Origin: Pseudomonadota bacterium
GTDB taxonomy: Bacteria > Pseudomonadota > Gammaproteobacteria > Pseudomonadales > Halieaceae
Assembly: GCA_002862405.1 (NCBI GenBank)
Contig: PKCZ01000010.1
Span: 1 to 47,481 of the forward strand
Reading direction: 5' to 3'
DNA length: 47,481 nt
A model generated the notes under the pieces. That model was not told the DNA's origin, did no database searches, and worked only from the letters and a program-made list of their open reading frames with translations. The position numbers and the translations under genes were made by a program. This document shows, in pieces, positions 15,656 through 22,971 of this stretch; the first letter of the stretch is position 1; each line of letters begins with the position of its first letter.

Positions 15656-16351
15656 TTAGGCTGTAGCTGCTCTACATACCCATAGATTTTCACTATTCGC
15701 AGCATATTTACGCTCGAAAAGTGTCATAGGGTCTGTTGCTGATAAGCTTTTGACTTGAGTATCTAGGCCTAGCAACTGCGCTGCTGCAGCGAATTCATCG
15801 ACATAAATTTTCCAGTTACTCCGGACCTCAATCGCGCCGCCTAATTGCTGGAGCAAGGGAAACGAGGGGTGGCCGTGTATTCTTCGCTTGAGGTGCGCCT
15901 TTTTAGGCCAAGGATTCGGATACAGCAGATAGTGCTGTTCACAATCAATATTGGCTGCCACCAATTGGGCCCATATGTGCTCGCAGTTGCCACGTATCAG
16001 ATGATAGTTGTGCGACGGTGTTTGCACGTGACGCCTCAGTCGGTCTGCCGATTTATCAATGCCAATGACCAGTGCTTTTGGGTGCTGCGAGGCGAGTTTT
16101 GCCGTGCTCATCCCTGTCCCACAAAAAGAGTCCAAAATGAGCGGTCCATTGTGGGTCTTCAGCAACGCGACAATGTCCCTCATCGCCTCGCGATCGTGTG
16201 GGGGTGTCGGCTCCTGCCAGGTTGATGTCATGTGTTTCCGTACCAGCTTAATGAGATCGTCGTGAATGTAGGACTGGTTTGAGTAGACGCTGGTGTTGTC
16301 CCCACGATGCATTTGATACGAGTCCTGTTGGTTGCGATCATAAACGTTCAT
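15656..16351 (-). CDS. TrmB-family tRNA (guanine-N7) methyltransferase
   Basis: Members of this family methylate guanosine 46 in tRNA using S-adenosylmethionine. The 231-residue product has a SAM-binding motif DSFCGTGMSTAKLA, the acidic sugar-binding segment VIGIDKSADRL, and the TrmB hallmark YPNPWPKKAHLKRRIHGHPSF. The SAM motif differs from the LEIGFGxG form of classical TrmB, so this may be a paralogue with another tRNA target instead of the housekeeping enzyme. The N-terminus (about 50 residues) is not recognisable. It is divergent from the acyltransferase at 16371, with only 19 bp between the start codons. Confidence 0.8.
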   Translation of the reverse strand: MNVYDRNQQDSYQMHRGDNTSVYSNQSYIHDDLIKLVRKHMTSTWQEPTPPHDREAMRDIVALLKTHNGPLILDSFCGTGMSTAKLASQHPKALVIGIDKSADRLRRHVQTPSHNYHLIRGNCEHIWAQLVAANIDCEQHYLLYPNPWPKKAHLKRRIHGHPSFPLLQQLGGAIEVRSNWKIYVDEFAAAAQLLGLDTQVKSLSATDPMTLFERKYAANSENLWVCRAATA

Positions 16352-16370
16352 TTTATCGGGCTAGCTTGTC

Positions 16371-17099
16371 ATGCGACGTGATGTGAGACCTTATTGGGTG
16401 AAGCGGTTGTACCTGAAGTTTCGCGCCTTTTGGATTTGGTGGTTTCTCGCGCCGCGATGCGAATCATTGGGGGCTTTTTCAACCATCATGTCGCCCTGGT
16501 TTGTCATCATATCAGGTCCTAATATCCGCATCGGGCACTCCTTCACTGCTATTGGGGAAATGCATCATCCAGTGCAAATTGGCGTATGGGGCCGCAATTT
16601 TGGCGAGGGGCGTGTCGAGATTGGCGATGCTTGCCTGATGAGCCCCGGCGCAAGAATCTCTGCAAGTGACGAGGTGGTATTAGGGAACGGTTGCATGATG
16701 GCCCATGGCAGTTACATCACCGACTCTGATTGGCATGGGCTTTACGACCGCGTCAATCGAGATGGCACACCTAAACCGGTTCGCCTAGGCGACAATGTGT
16801 GGTTGGGTGACCGGTCCACCGTGTTGAAAGGAGTGACCATTGGTGACAATAGTATCGTTGCCGCAAGCTCAGTTGTTACAAAAGATGTACCTGCTAATGT
16901 CATCGTTGCGGGCAACCCGGCCGTGGTTGTGAAAGAGCTTGATGAGGAGGAGCCTCGCTACACGCGAGAAGATATGTTCCGTGACCCCAGTGAAACGCAG
17001 GCATATTTTGATGCGCTTGATAAAAGCCTGTTAGCAGATAACTCGTTTTGGCGATGGGTGTTCTTTTCTTTATACCCGCGTTCTCGACGTCGGCAATAA
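16371..17099 (+). CDS. Hexapeptide-repeat acyltransferase
   Basis: The 242-residue protein has an N-terminal basic and aromatic segment (KRLYLKFRAFWIWWFLAP) that may touch the membrane. A left-handed beta-helix with hexapeptide repeats follows (about 50-190), including VEIGDACLMSPGARISASDEVVLG and VRLGDNVWLGDRSTVLKGVTIG and ending in AGNPAVVVKEL. This is the fold of CoA-dependent acetyl- or acyltransferases. MAHGSYITDSDWHG contains a histidine at a plausible catalytic site. The acceptor is unknown; surface polysaccharide or lipid is possible. The last 30 bases overlap the end of the convergent comF-like gene. Confidence 0.8.
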   Translation: MRRDVRPYWVKRLYLKFRAFWIWWFLAPRCESLGAFSTIMSPWFVIISGPNIRIGHSFTAIGEMHHPVQIGVWGRNFGEGRVEIGDACLMSPGARISASDEVVLGNGCMMAHGSYITDSDWHGLYDRVNRDGTPKPVRLGDNVWLGDRSTVLKGVTIGDNSIVAASSVVTKDVPANVIVAGNPAVVVKELDEEEPRYTREDMFRDPSETQAYFDALDKSLLADNSFWRWVFFSLYPRSRRRQ

Positions 17100-17846
17100 C
17101 AGTTCTCTAGCAGTTGCTACCGTCAGTGCACTGACCTCCGCGGCACCATCGTGTCTTACGGCTGCAGCGGCTGCTCTCAATGTGGTACCTGAGGTGATGA
17201 CGTTATCGATGATTAATATCCGTTTACCTTTGACGGAGCAGACAGTGCGGAAGTGACCAGGATCAATGTGACGATCAGAGGCTGCTCGCGAATGCAGGAA
17301 GGGTAATGGCTTAGAGTGCTTGAGGGTTTTGGTCGGCGGTTCGATCAATCCTGTTTTGGCGAGTGCATTGGCGAGCAACCACATATGATCAAAACCGCGG
17401 GTCAGTCGCCGCCGCCAATGGCATGGGACGATGGTTACCAGATCGTATGAAGCCAAGATCTGGCAGTGGTTAGCGACCCGCGACGCGATAAGGTTGATTA
17501 GTTCAACCATGCTGCCGTACTTCCAGTGAATCAACAGATCGGGTACCACGTCGCGGTAGAAAAAGATCGACTGCAGCTGGCTTATACCTGCAACGTGTTG
17601 AGTGCCTGTAATACTGATGCTGTCTTTGGTCTGTGAGTAATTACAGGCCCGGTCATTGGGTAATCGTATTGATCGTGGACAAAGGTGGGCTCTGAGGGAC
17701 GCAAGGCAGCCAGCGCGAAGGCGTGAGTGTAACTGGTGTGCCTGCCGGCAGCAGGCGCATTGCGGAATGAGAATAGTTGCCAGAGCATATCTGGAGATCT
17801 TTTCAATCGATCTCAGCCTCGCCACTCTGGATGAGGTTCGCATCAT
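17070..17846 (-). CDS. ComF-family phosphoribosyltransferase-like protein
   Basis: ComF proteins combine an N-terminal zinc ribbon with a phosphoribosyltransferase (PRTase) domain and are linked to DNA uptake or recombination. This 258-residue product has the N-terminal CACC cluster and a later isolated cysteine (RAGC) where the family usually has a CxxC pair, so the zinc site looks incomplete. The PRTase domain shows VTIVPCHWRRRLTRGFDHMWLLA and the PRPP loop ILIIDNVITSGTTL, where the family normally has two adjacent aspartates and here one is asparagine. It may be a weakly constrained or altered ComF. The usual bio gene neighbour is absent. The first two codons are both ATG (17846 or 17843). 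Confidence 0.8.
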   Translation of the reverse strand: MMRTSSRVARLRSIEKISRYALATILIPQCACCRQAHQLHSRLRAGCLASLRAHLCPRSIRLPNDRACNYSQTKDSISITGTQHVAGISQLQSIFFYRDVVPDLLIHWKYGSMVELINLIASRVANHCQILASYDLVTIVPCHWRRRLTRGFDHMWLLANALAKTGLIEPPTKTLKHSKPLPFLHSRAASDRHIDPGHFRTVCSVKGKRILIIDNVITSGTTLRAAAAAVRHDGAAEVSALTVATARELLLPTSRTRV

Positions 17847-17911
17847 CCCTTGATGCTACTTAAACCGCCGACTCCACGGAGCATCATCGCTTGTTTGTGA
17901 TCGGTAAAGCC

Positions 17912-17926
17912 CTGCTAAAATAGCAG
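17912..17926. promoter_or_regulatory. Perfect inverted repeat overlapping a possible -10 box
   Basis: CTGCTA (17912-17917) and TAGCAG (17921-17926) are perfect inverted copies around AAA. The centre reads TAAAAT, a plausible -10 for the gene at 17975, with weak TTG-containing -35 candidates at 17891-17900. A repressor bound here would block that promoter; this is inference. Confidence 0.35.
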
Positions 17927-17974
17927 TGAGCGCAGTCGTTCCGTTATGTTCTGCAGGTAATCTTGAGAGTCGCT

Positions 17975-18178
17975 ATGAGTAATGAAAATCGCGAAGATGA
18001 CCATCCTGCCTTGTCTGAGGAAGATCAGGCGCGAGTCGATCACTTCATACGCACGGGTTTTAATGCAACGGAGAAAAAGCCTTTCCGGCCCATTCTGCTC
18101 GTGGTTTTATTGATTACTGTGGTCACCGGCTTCAGTTTGCTGAGCCAGATATTAGCGCGTATGGCGGGGGTTTATTGA
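17975..18178 (+). CDS. Small single-pass membrane protein, DUF3094-like
   Basis: The 67-residue product has a charged N-terminal half with the segment LSEEDQARVDHFIRTGFNATEKKPFRP, which I recognise from the DUF3094 family of Pseudomonas and relatives. One membrane helix (about 43-63) follows. Its function is unknown. ATG 17975 is chosen over an in-frame upstream GTG because GAGAG sits just before it. It stands alone, divergent from the comF-like gene and convergent with the membrane gene ending at 18180. Confidence 0.72.
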   Translation: MSNENREDDHPALSEEDQARVDHFIRTGFNATEKKPFRPILLVVLLITVVTGFSLLSQILARMAGVY

Positions 18179-18179
18179 G

Positions 18180-18695
18180 CTAGGGTAGCGTGGATTTAAG
18201 TCTTCGCTCTTCAACAACCAGCATTATGAGCAAGGTCAAAATTAAGAGCATATTCGCTGCGTACATTATCATTAGGCTTAAATTCTCACTCGGCATGGTG
18301 CGCCATTGCCTGCCCACACCGCTGACTAAAAAATACAATTGAACCCAAGCTATGGATGTGAAGGTCTCCTCAACATGCCAGTCGAAATTTAAAGCAATTG
18401 TTCCCAAAGTGATCATGACGAAGGCGAGTAGAAAGCGTATTTGGTGTAATTGGTAGTCCGCCTCCAGCCCCGTTACTGCTGCTGCATGGTAAGGCTTGAG
18501 CAGACCCGTAAACCATCCCATAAGGTAGAGAGCGGTTACGCCCATCAATACAAGCCACGTCCGCTTGAACCGGGGCGAGCGCCGATCTAGCGATGCTCTG
18601 ACGCCATGAAAGGCGAAGAGTGACGGCGAGCTTAACAGTGCATCCAATTCCGCCTGTGAGGGTTGAAGATGGTCGTCGTTTAAGCGGTCTTTCAT
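18180..18695 (-). CDS. Uncharacterised four-helix membrane protein
   Basis: I do not recognise this 171-residue protein. The first 45 residues are hydrophilic, and four hydrophobic stretches follow at about 46-66, 85-103, 108-126 and 139-161, ending in a short charged tail (VVEERRLKSTLP). A conserved-looking HIRFLLAFVMITLG and NFDWHVEETF lie between helices 2 and 3. The ATG is one base after the stop of the upstream membrane gene, so the two are almost certainly co-translated and their products may form a complex. Confidence 0.75.
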   Translation of the reverse strand: MKDRLNDDHLQPSQAELDALLSSPSLFAFHGVRASLDRRSPRFKRTWLVLMGVTALYLMGWFTGLLKPYHAAAVTGLEADYQLHQIRFLLAFVMITLGTIALNFDWHVEETFTSIAWVQLYFLVSGVGRQWRTMPSENLSLMIMYAANMLLILTLLIMLVVEERRLKSTLP

Positions 18696-18696
18696 C

Positions 18697-19116
18697 TCAG
18701 ATCAACCTTCCATTTTTAAACGCGACATAGGTAAGTGCAACCAGGAAGACGGGGCGGGTGAAAACGACTGCTTGCGCCAGTGGGTGACTGGATTGAAATA
18801 GTATACTGTCTAGAACCGTGTAGTCCTCTAGGAACATGATCCAAGCGACAGCAGTTAAAACGGTCACCACCAACGCGCTGGGTTGGTTGGTTGCACTTTT
18901 CCATGAGTAAAGCGCGAGGCCCGCGACCACAATCCATATTCGAACCGCGGTTAAATCCTGAACAAGGGTTGCGCCTCGGTCAGTGGTTGTTTGAAAAGAA
19001 GTGTCACTCATGATGAGAGTGAACAAGGCGATTACGAGACTCGCGAATAAAAAGCAGATGGAGACTGATAATCTGTACATGCTGTTTGTTTTCTGTGTAA
19101 TGCGGATGCGACGCAC
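18697..19116 (-). CDS. Uncharacterised four-helix membrane protein, first gene of a pair
   Basis: This 139-residue protein is not recognised. It has hydrophobic segments at about 16-36, 55-71, 80-96 and 115-132. The start may be a GTG at 19116 or the ATG at 19080; neither has a clear ribosome-binding site, and the ATG start puts the first helix at the very N-terminus. Its stop codon is one base from the start of the next gene on the same strand. An operon of two small membrane proteins with no enzyme domain suggests a transport or membrane-stability role, but that is only inference. Confidence 0.68.
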   Translation of the reverse strand: MRRIRITQKTNSMYRLSVSICFLFASLVIALFTLIMSDTSFQTTTDRGATLVQDLTAVRIWIVVAGLALYSWKSATNQPSALVVTVLTAVAWIMFLEDYTVLDSILFQSSHPLAQAVVFTRPVFLVALTYVAFKNGRLI

Positions 19117-19681
19117 AATTTGTTACAGAAATGTTACAAACGATATTCAGGCCGGTGCGATAGGGCCGCTGTGACAAGTCACATTTACTTCACCTGGGCT
19201 TGCATGCGTGTTTTTTACGCTTATTTGGAGCGAACGTCCTCGCCCGTTTGGTTGGGTTTTCTCCAGGGCGCGCCTTGGCATGTTTGCCGGTTAGGGCATT
19301 TGTCTGTACAGCCCCGGCAAGGGAGCAATTCAGCTGATTGTTTGGGAGAAGCAGTCATGATTTGTTGGTTTAGATTCAAAATACCTCGTGTGCGGAGTGT
19401 AGAGGAGTATGTCAATTGTTGTCAGCGATACGCCGCGATAAGTGACAAATCTTTTTGGGTCAAAACTGAGGCTTTGGCGCATTCAAAGCGAAGCTTGGCG
19501 TAAGTCGTGGCACCGCTATTCAAGATTCGCGTTTGTCGCTGTAATGCCGATAGCGATATTGCTGTTTCTTGTCCGTTAAGTGCCGTTCTCATCTCAACCA
19601 AGTGAGGCGGTCGCCAAGGTGAGTTCGGTTTGAAGATAGCTGATCACTCCAAGCAAGGCGCTGTTGGCTCTCTGCGAACTT
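19117..19681. other. Long intergenic stretch with one candidate small ORF
   Basis: Between the membrane-protein pair and the DUF1643 gene there are about 560 bases. The only plausible content is a cysteine-rich small ORF on the minus strand (19221-19358). The remaining part (19359-19681) shows no convincing gene or hairpin terminator. Confidence 0.5.
19221..19358 (-). CDS. Candidate cysteine-rich mini-protein
   Basis: From the ATG at 19358 this frame encodes 45 residues containing CRGCTDKCPNRQTCQGAPW. Four cysteines spaced C-x2-C-x3-C-x5-C would suit zinc or an iron-sulphur cluster. A further in-frame ATG lies at 19415. No good ribosome-binding site is visible, and a longer ORF runs across it on the other strand, so this is a suggestion. 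It lies in the same direction as its neighbours on both sides. Confidence 0.38.
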   Translation of the reverse strand: MTASPKQSAELLPCRGCTDKCPNRQTCQGAPWRKPNQTGEDVRSK

Positions 19682-20218
19682 TTACAGCGCCTCAGCAAAG
19701 TTCACCAAGGTGGAGCTATTAGCAACATAAAGCGGGTGCCTTGGGGCGCCGTATTTGGTGATGCCTACACATTGCCAATCATCGCTAAATGACAGTATGT
19801 ATTGATCACGCCGTGTTGATTGACCGTATGGTTTCAGGCCATGGTTGCCCCACATGGCAACTAATGTGTGTGCATGTTCGATCTCAGGTAATAAGAATCG
19901 ATCATTTTCTGGTCCAACAGGGTTTTGATGAGTTGATAAGATCTGTGGATAACGGCAGCGCACCGCGAATAGGTTCGCCATAGTCATGCCAGAAAAGCCC
20001 CAGGTTCTCGCTAACGCTGCACACTTTCTTACCGTCGCATCATCACTTTCTGCTGTTGCCGTTGATGGATTCAACCCTATGAACAGGCAGTTGGGGCCTT
20101 CATCCCATTGTCTTTTTAGAAGGTAGCGATAACGGCCACAGTCTGAAAAAGTAGCCGTGGATTTGACAAAATTAGTCTGCCTCGCGCTGAGAGGCTGCTT
20201 CTGCTGAAAACTTTGCAC
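19682..20218 (-). CDS. DUF1643-family protein
   Basis: The protein matches the DUF1643 pattern: CGRYRYLLKRQWDEGPNCLF, then IGLNPSTATAESDDATVRKC and ARTWGFSGMTMANLFAVR. This family of unknown biochemical function is widespread in bacteria. The frame is open far upstream, but homology begins only near residue 25 of the GTG start at 20218 chosen here, giving about 178 residues; no in-frame ATG lies near. With this start the gene overlaps the end of the TerB-like gene by 47 bp in another frame, which implies coupled expression. The exact start is uncertain. Confidence 0.75.
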   Translation of the reverse strand: MQSFQQKQPLSARQTNFVKSTATFSDCGRYRYLLKRQWDEGPNCLFIGLNPSTATAESDDATVRKCAALARTWGFSGMTMANLFAVRCRYPQILSTHQNPVGPENDRFLLPEIEHAHTLVAMWGNHGLKPYGQSTRRDQYILSFSDDWQCVGITKYGAPRHPLYVANSSTLVNFAEAL

Positions 20219-20642
20219 GAATAAAGTCCGAGTGTGACACGTAGAGCAGCTCCGACGCCTTTCTAATTGCAGCGTCTTCATATTTATGAATAACACCGTC
20301 GGCATAAGCAATGCGCCACAACTGCTCCACCAGCTCTTCTCGCTCTTCCATAGACATGCGTTCGCAGGCGCGACGCGTATACTCAAACAAACCGGCTGAG
20401 CCTGCTTGCTCATTCCTAGCGGAGTCCAGTAGTTGACTGACGTCTTGAGACTTTAAGCCCAAGTCTTGGTTCTCTAGCCAGGCTGTCATGGTTTGTATTT
20501 CAGCATCACTTTCCTCAAAGTCGCTTTTGGCGACCTCTAGCATTAGCACGGCTAAAGTCATTCCGAGTTTGTCACGATCGTTTCCTTTTTCGCTTGTCGA
20601 CTCCCCAAGCTGGGTTAACTTCTCTAGCCACTTGAATGCCAC
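20172..20642 (-). CDS. TerB-like protein (tellurite-resistance TerB fold)
   Basis: The 156-residue all-helical product has the two TerB-type repeats: LAVLMLEVAKSDFEESDAEIQTM near residue 30 and LWRIAYADGVIHKYEDAAIRKASELL near residue 108. Both contain the acidic residues thought to bind metal in this fold. It starts with GTG at 20642, with AAGGGA six bases upstream. No other ter genes are nearby, so tellurite resistance should not be assumed; stand-alone TerB-like proteins are common and uncharacterised. Its end overlaps the start of the DUF1643 gene. Confidence 0.82.
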   Translation of the reverse strand: MAFKWLEKLTQLGESTSEKGNDRDKLGMTLAVLMLEVAKSDFEESDAEIQTMTAWLENQDLGLKSQDVSQLLDSARNEQAGSAGLFEYTRRACERMSMEEREELVEQLWRIAYADGVIHKYEDAAIRKASELLYVSHSDFIRAKFSAEAASQREAD

Positions 20643-20758
20643 GTGATATCCCTTTTTTCAAAGTACGAAAGCGAACTATGCGCGGTTCGTCGTTTTCGTA
20701 GACAACGACTGAGCTCGTCCGGTTCTCATTGTAATGACAAATACGAAGTAAGTCTCAA

Positions 20759-22369
20759 ATGCGCTTAATGAAGTCTCACAACATCGCTTTCTTGATTCCC
20801 GTCATCGCCTTGATCGTTAGTCTGTTGGCGACCGTTGCAGACATAAGACAATCCGAAACTGAGCGAAATGAATTACTCCAAGAGCGGTTTGAGTCGGATG
20901 CTGCGTTGAGATTGCTTGTTCGCGATGCCTTGGCACAGCGCCTTCAGACGCATTTACAGGGATTTTTACAGGCGCTAGCAACAACCAATACGGGAGGACT
21001 AGAGCAAACCATTGAGCGAGCGGGAAATATTTTCTCTAACAATTATGGTTCTGATTCCGCATCACAGATAGTTCATTTCTATGTGGCGACAGTAGATGCT
21101 GAGCAGCGAGTTTTTATTGCACATGCTTATCCGCGGCCCGAATTGGTTGGGCAGGAGATTTCGGGGCATCCGGTGCTGCGTGATTTTGATTTTTCTAGCC
21201 CTACCGGGCGGTTTGATCAAATCGGCTTTGTGGCATCTCGCGAAAATGACTTGTCATTTACATCTCAAAGTCCGGTTGTTGTGCGGCGTCATGTGTTTCG
21301 CTACCCGGGTGCCAATGTTCCAGTGATTGGCATTGTTAAGCTCAACCTTGTCGAGTTGCAGAGGTATATTGATTCAGAGCTACGTGCGCTCGGTCCGCTC
21401 CCTCCACTCGAGGTGACCGCGTATGAGCCATCTACGAATCAATGCTTGCTTGTGTATCGTGCGGACCGCGGCAGTTTGCCCTGCCCAGAGTCTCGCCCCG
21501 ATGACGGGCTGGAATTCGTATCTGAGAGAAATGGACTACGCACAATTGTCTCGGCGACACCTGAATACCTAAACCTATTGCAAGCCAATCACCCTCGTAG
21601 TGTTGCGCTTGAGCTGATGTTCACACTGGTCGCAACCCGTATTGCCCTACTGGTGGCATTCATTAGTCGAGCACGTTTGGCCAGCGCGGATCAGGAGGTC
21701 ACCGCCTATCGTGGCTCGCTTGATAGCAAGGAAAAGCTGACAGAAGCAATTCATGTGATTGTCGCTGATAACTTGACCCAGCTGATGGAGCTCGCGCAGC
21801 GTGTGAAAGAAGCCCCAATTATGGCCGATGCGGAGCGTCGCTATCTCAACATAGCGCAGTCAGAAATGAGTCAAATGCGTTTAAGCCTTGATGCAAAAAT
21901 TATGGCAGATCGGAACTTGCAGGGGCATAAGACTATTGAAGGTGATGGACAGATGTTTTCGGTTGGCGAGGTGGCGAAAATTGTAGAGGCCGAGCTCAAA
22001 AGACTCGGTGCGGCTGAGGGTATTGAAATACGTGTGCTCTTGGATGACAGCTTGAAGACGGACATTGAAGGCTCCGCGTATTGGGTAGAGTCCGCGCTTT
22101 TGGCCTTTATCAATACATCGCTGACCTTTACTGACGAGGGTTTCATCGAGCTCTCTCTTTGGACTGAAGCATCTAGCTCAGGGGAGCCCGAATTACTCGC
22201 TAGGATCAGAGACGTGGGCGTTGAGTGGTCGCTCGAAGATTCAGGGCTCGATCACGCATCGCTCACAGTCTTAAAGGACATTCTCGAGGGCCTTGGGGCG
22301 GCAATCTGTTCTACTCCAGCTTCTATAACTGGCAATCAAGAGCACGTTATACGTTTTAATCGCGCTTAA
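20759..22369 (+). CDS. Membrane sensor with a degenerate histidine-kinase core
   Basis: This 536-residue protein has a membrane helix at about 8-27, a periplasmic domain of about 250 residues, a second helix near 281-303, a helical segment (about 320-375) and a C-terminal kinase-ATPase-like domain (about 395-536). The last domain keeps the N-box outline INTSLTFTDEG and a D-box-like RDVGVEW, but the second glycine of DxGxG is missing. The G2 region is not glycine-rich (GLDHASLTVLKDIL), and no H-box (HExxxP-like) is present in the helical segment. It may have lost kinase activity and act as a binding or conformational sensor. A similarly atypical response-regulator-like gene lies 0.6 kb away. 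The specific family is not recognised. Confidence 0.72.
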   Translation: MRLMKSHNIAFLIPVIALIVSLLATVADIRQSETERNELLQERFESDAALRLLVRDALAQRLQTHLQGFLQALATTNTGGLEQTIERAGNIFSNNYGSDSASQIVHFYVATVDAEQRVFIAHAYPRPELVGQEISGHPVLRDFDFSSPTGRFDQIGFVASRENDLSFTSQSPVVVRRHVFRYPGANVPVIGIVKLNLVELQRYIDSELRALGPLPPLEVTAYEPSTNQCLLVYRADRGSLPCPESRPDDGLEFVSERNGLRTIVSATPEYLNLLQANHPRSVALELMFTLVATRIALLVAFISRARLASADQEVTAYRGSLDSKEKLTEAIHVIVADNLTQLMELAQRVKEAPIMADAERRYLNIAQSEMSQMRLSLDAKIMADRNLQGHKTIEGDGQMFSVGEVAKIVEAELKRLGAAEGIEIRVLLDDSLKTDIEGSAYWVESALLAFINTSLTFTDEGFIELSLWTEASSSGEPELLARIRDVGVEWSLEDSGLDHASLTVLKDILEGLGAAICSTPASITGNQEHVIRFNRA

Positions 22370-22767
22370 ATTTTCATTTCCAAACCTATTTCGCATTTTG
22401 CGAATTAGAAATGCAAAAATATAAGTCGCCCGATTGGCAGATTGCTACAGTGTAGGCATTGGCTTGCAGGAGCATCTAACAGAAGTGTCTGTCCGTGGAA
22501 GACGCTCTCAATAAGAGGCGCTTTTAATGAAGGGAGCTCTCAATGCAAGGAGCTCTCAACCTAAGGTGCTCTTAATAAAAGACAGATTCATCAGTAATAA
22601 ATCTGATCGACGATTTGGTTTACGCGCAAGCAGTGGTCTGGAGCCTCAATGTTGCCTCCCTGCCGCCATTGGTAGATTTGGGCAAGGCAACCTGAGCCTT
22701 AACCTACCAACTCCTTTTTTTCTCAAATCACTCGCAAATCAGCGCGTGTTTTTCGCAAGAGGTGCGC
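22370..22767. other. Intergenic region with a small palindrome and a 16-bp repeat array
   Basis: Nearly 400 bases separate the sensor gene from the small ORF at 22768. TTCGCA (22390-22395) and TGCGAA (22399-22404) form a short perfect palindrome after the stop codon. A tandem repeat occupies about 22468-22579. The 84-codon frame at 22527 runs through the repeat and looks non-coding. Confidence 0.55.
22500..22579. repeat. Five tandem copies of a 16-bp repeat
   Basis: The core GCTCTCAAT recurs exactly every 16 bases at 22504, 22520 (GCTTTTAAT), 22536, 22552 (GCTCTCAAC) and 22568 (GCTCTTAAT), each usually preceded by AGG or GGG and one further base. A weaker unit, AGGAGCATCTAACAGA, starts at 22468, exactly in phase two units upstream. 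The period is not a multiple of three, so the array is not a protein repeat. Confidence 0.8.
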
Positions 22768-22971
22768 GTGACTTTACCTAATTCTTCGGCATTGAAATTA
22801 GTGTTCAACGATGCATGGTCCTACCAAACTGATGCTAGCGTGATTCGCCAGGCGATGATGACCCCCGCGCTTCAGGTGTCAGATCTGGAGGCCTGGTATC
22901 GGGAACGAGATATGCTAATCGAGGTCAGTGACGACGATTATCAGGAGCCGAGGCTCAGCGTTATTGGTTGA
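22768..22971 (+). CDS. Small acidic hypothetical protein
   Basis: The frame encodes about 67 residues beginning (V)TLPNSSALKLVFND, with an acidic C-terminal half (EVSDDDYQEPRL). I chose the GTG at 22768 because AAGAGG lies five bases upstream; another GTG at 22762 is in frame. The product is soluble, has no cysteines and matches no family I know. It ends 11 bases inside the 3' end of the convergent regulator gene. Its place between a kinase-like sensor and a receiver-like regulator makes a linked role possible. Confidence 0.55.
   Translation: MTLPNSSALKLVFNDAWSYQTDASVIRQAMMTPALQVSDLEAWYRERDMLIEVSDDDYQEPRLSVIG

Noticed and set aside
19120-19503. 127-codon plus-strand ORF in the intergenic gap
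   Set aside because: Its composition is odd (many Cys, Trp and Arg), no ribosome-binding site or family resemblance is seen, and it is antisense to the better small cysteine-rich frame.
22432-22446. TTGGCA...TGC string resembling a sigma-54 promoter
   Set aside because: The GG and GC elements are only six bases apart instead of ten, so the spacing does not fit.
22468-22579. Repeat array considered as CRISPR
   Set aside because: The units are 16 bp, degenerate and directly adjacent, with no unique spacers and no cas genes.
22527-22781. 84-codon ORF through the 16-bp repeat
   Set aside because: It crosses an array whose period is not a multiple of three, and the product resembles nothing.
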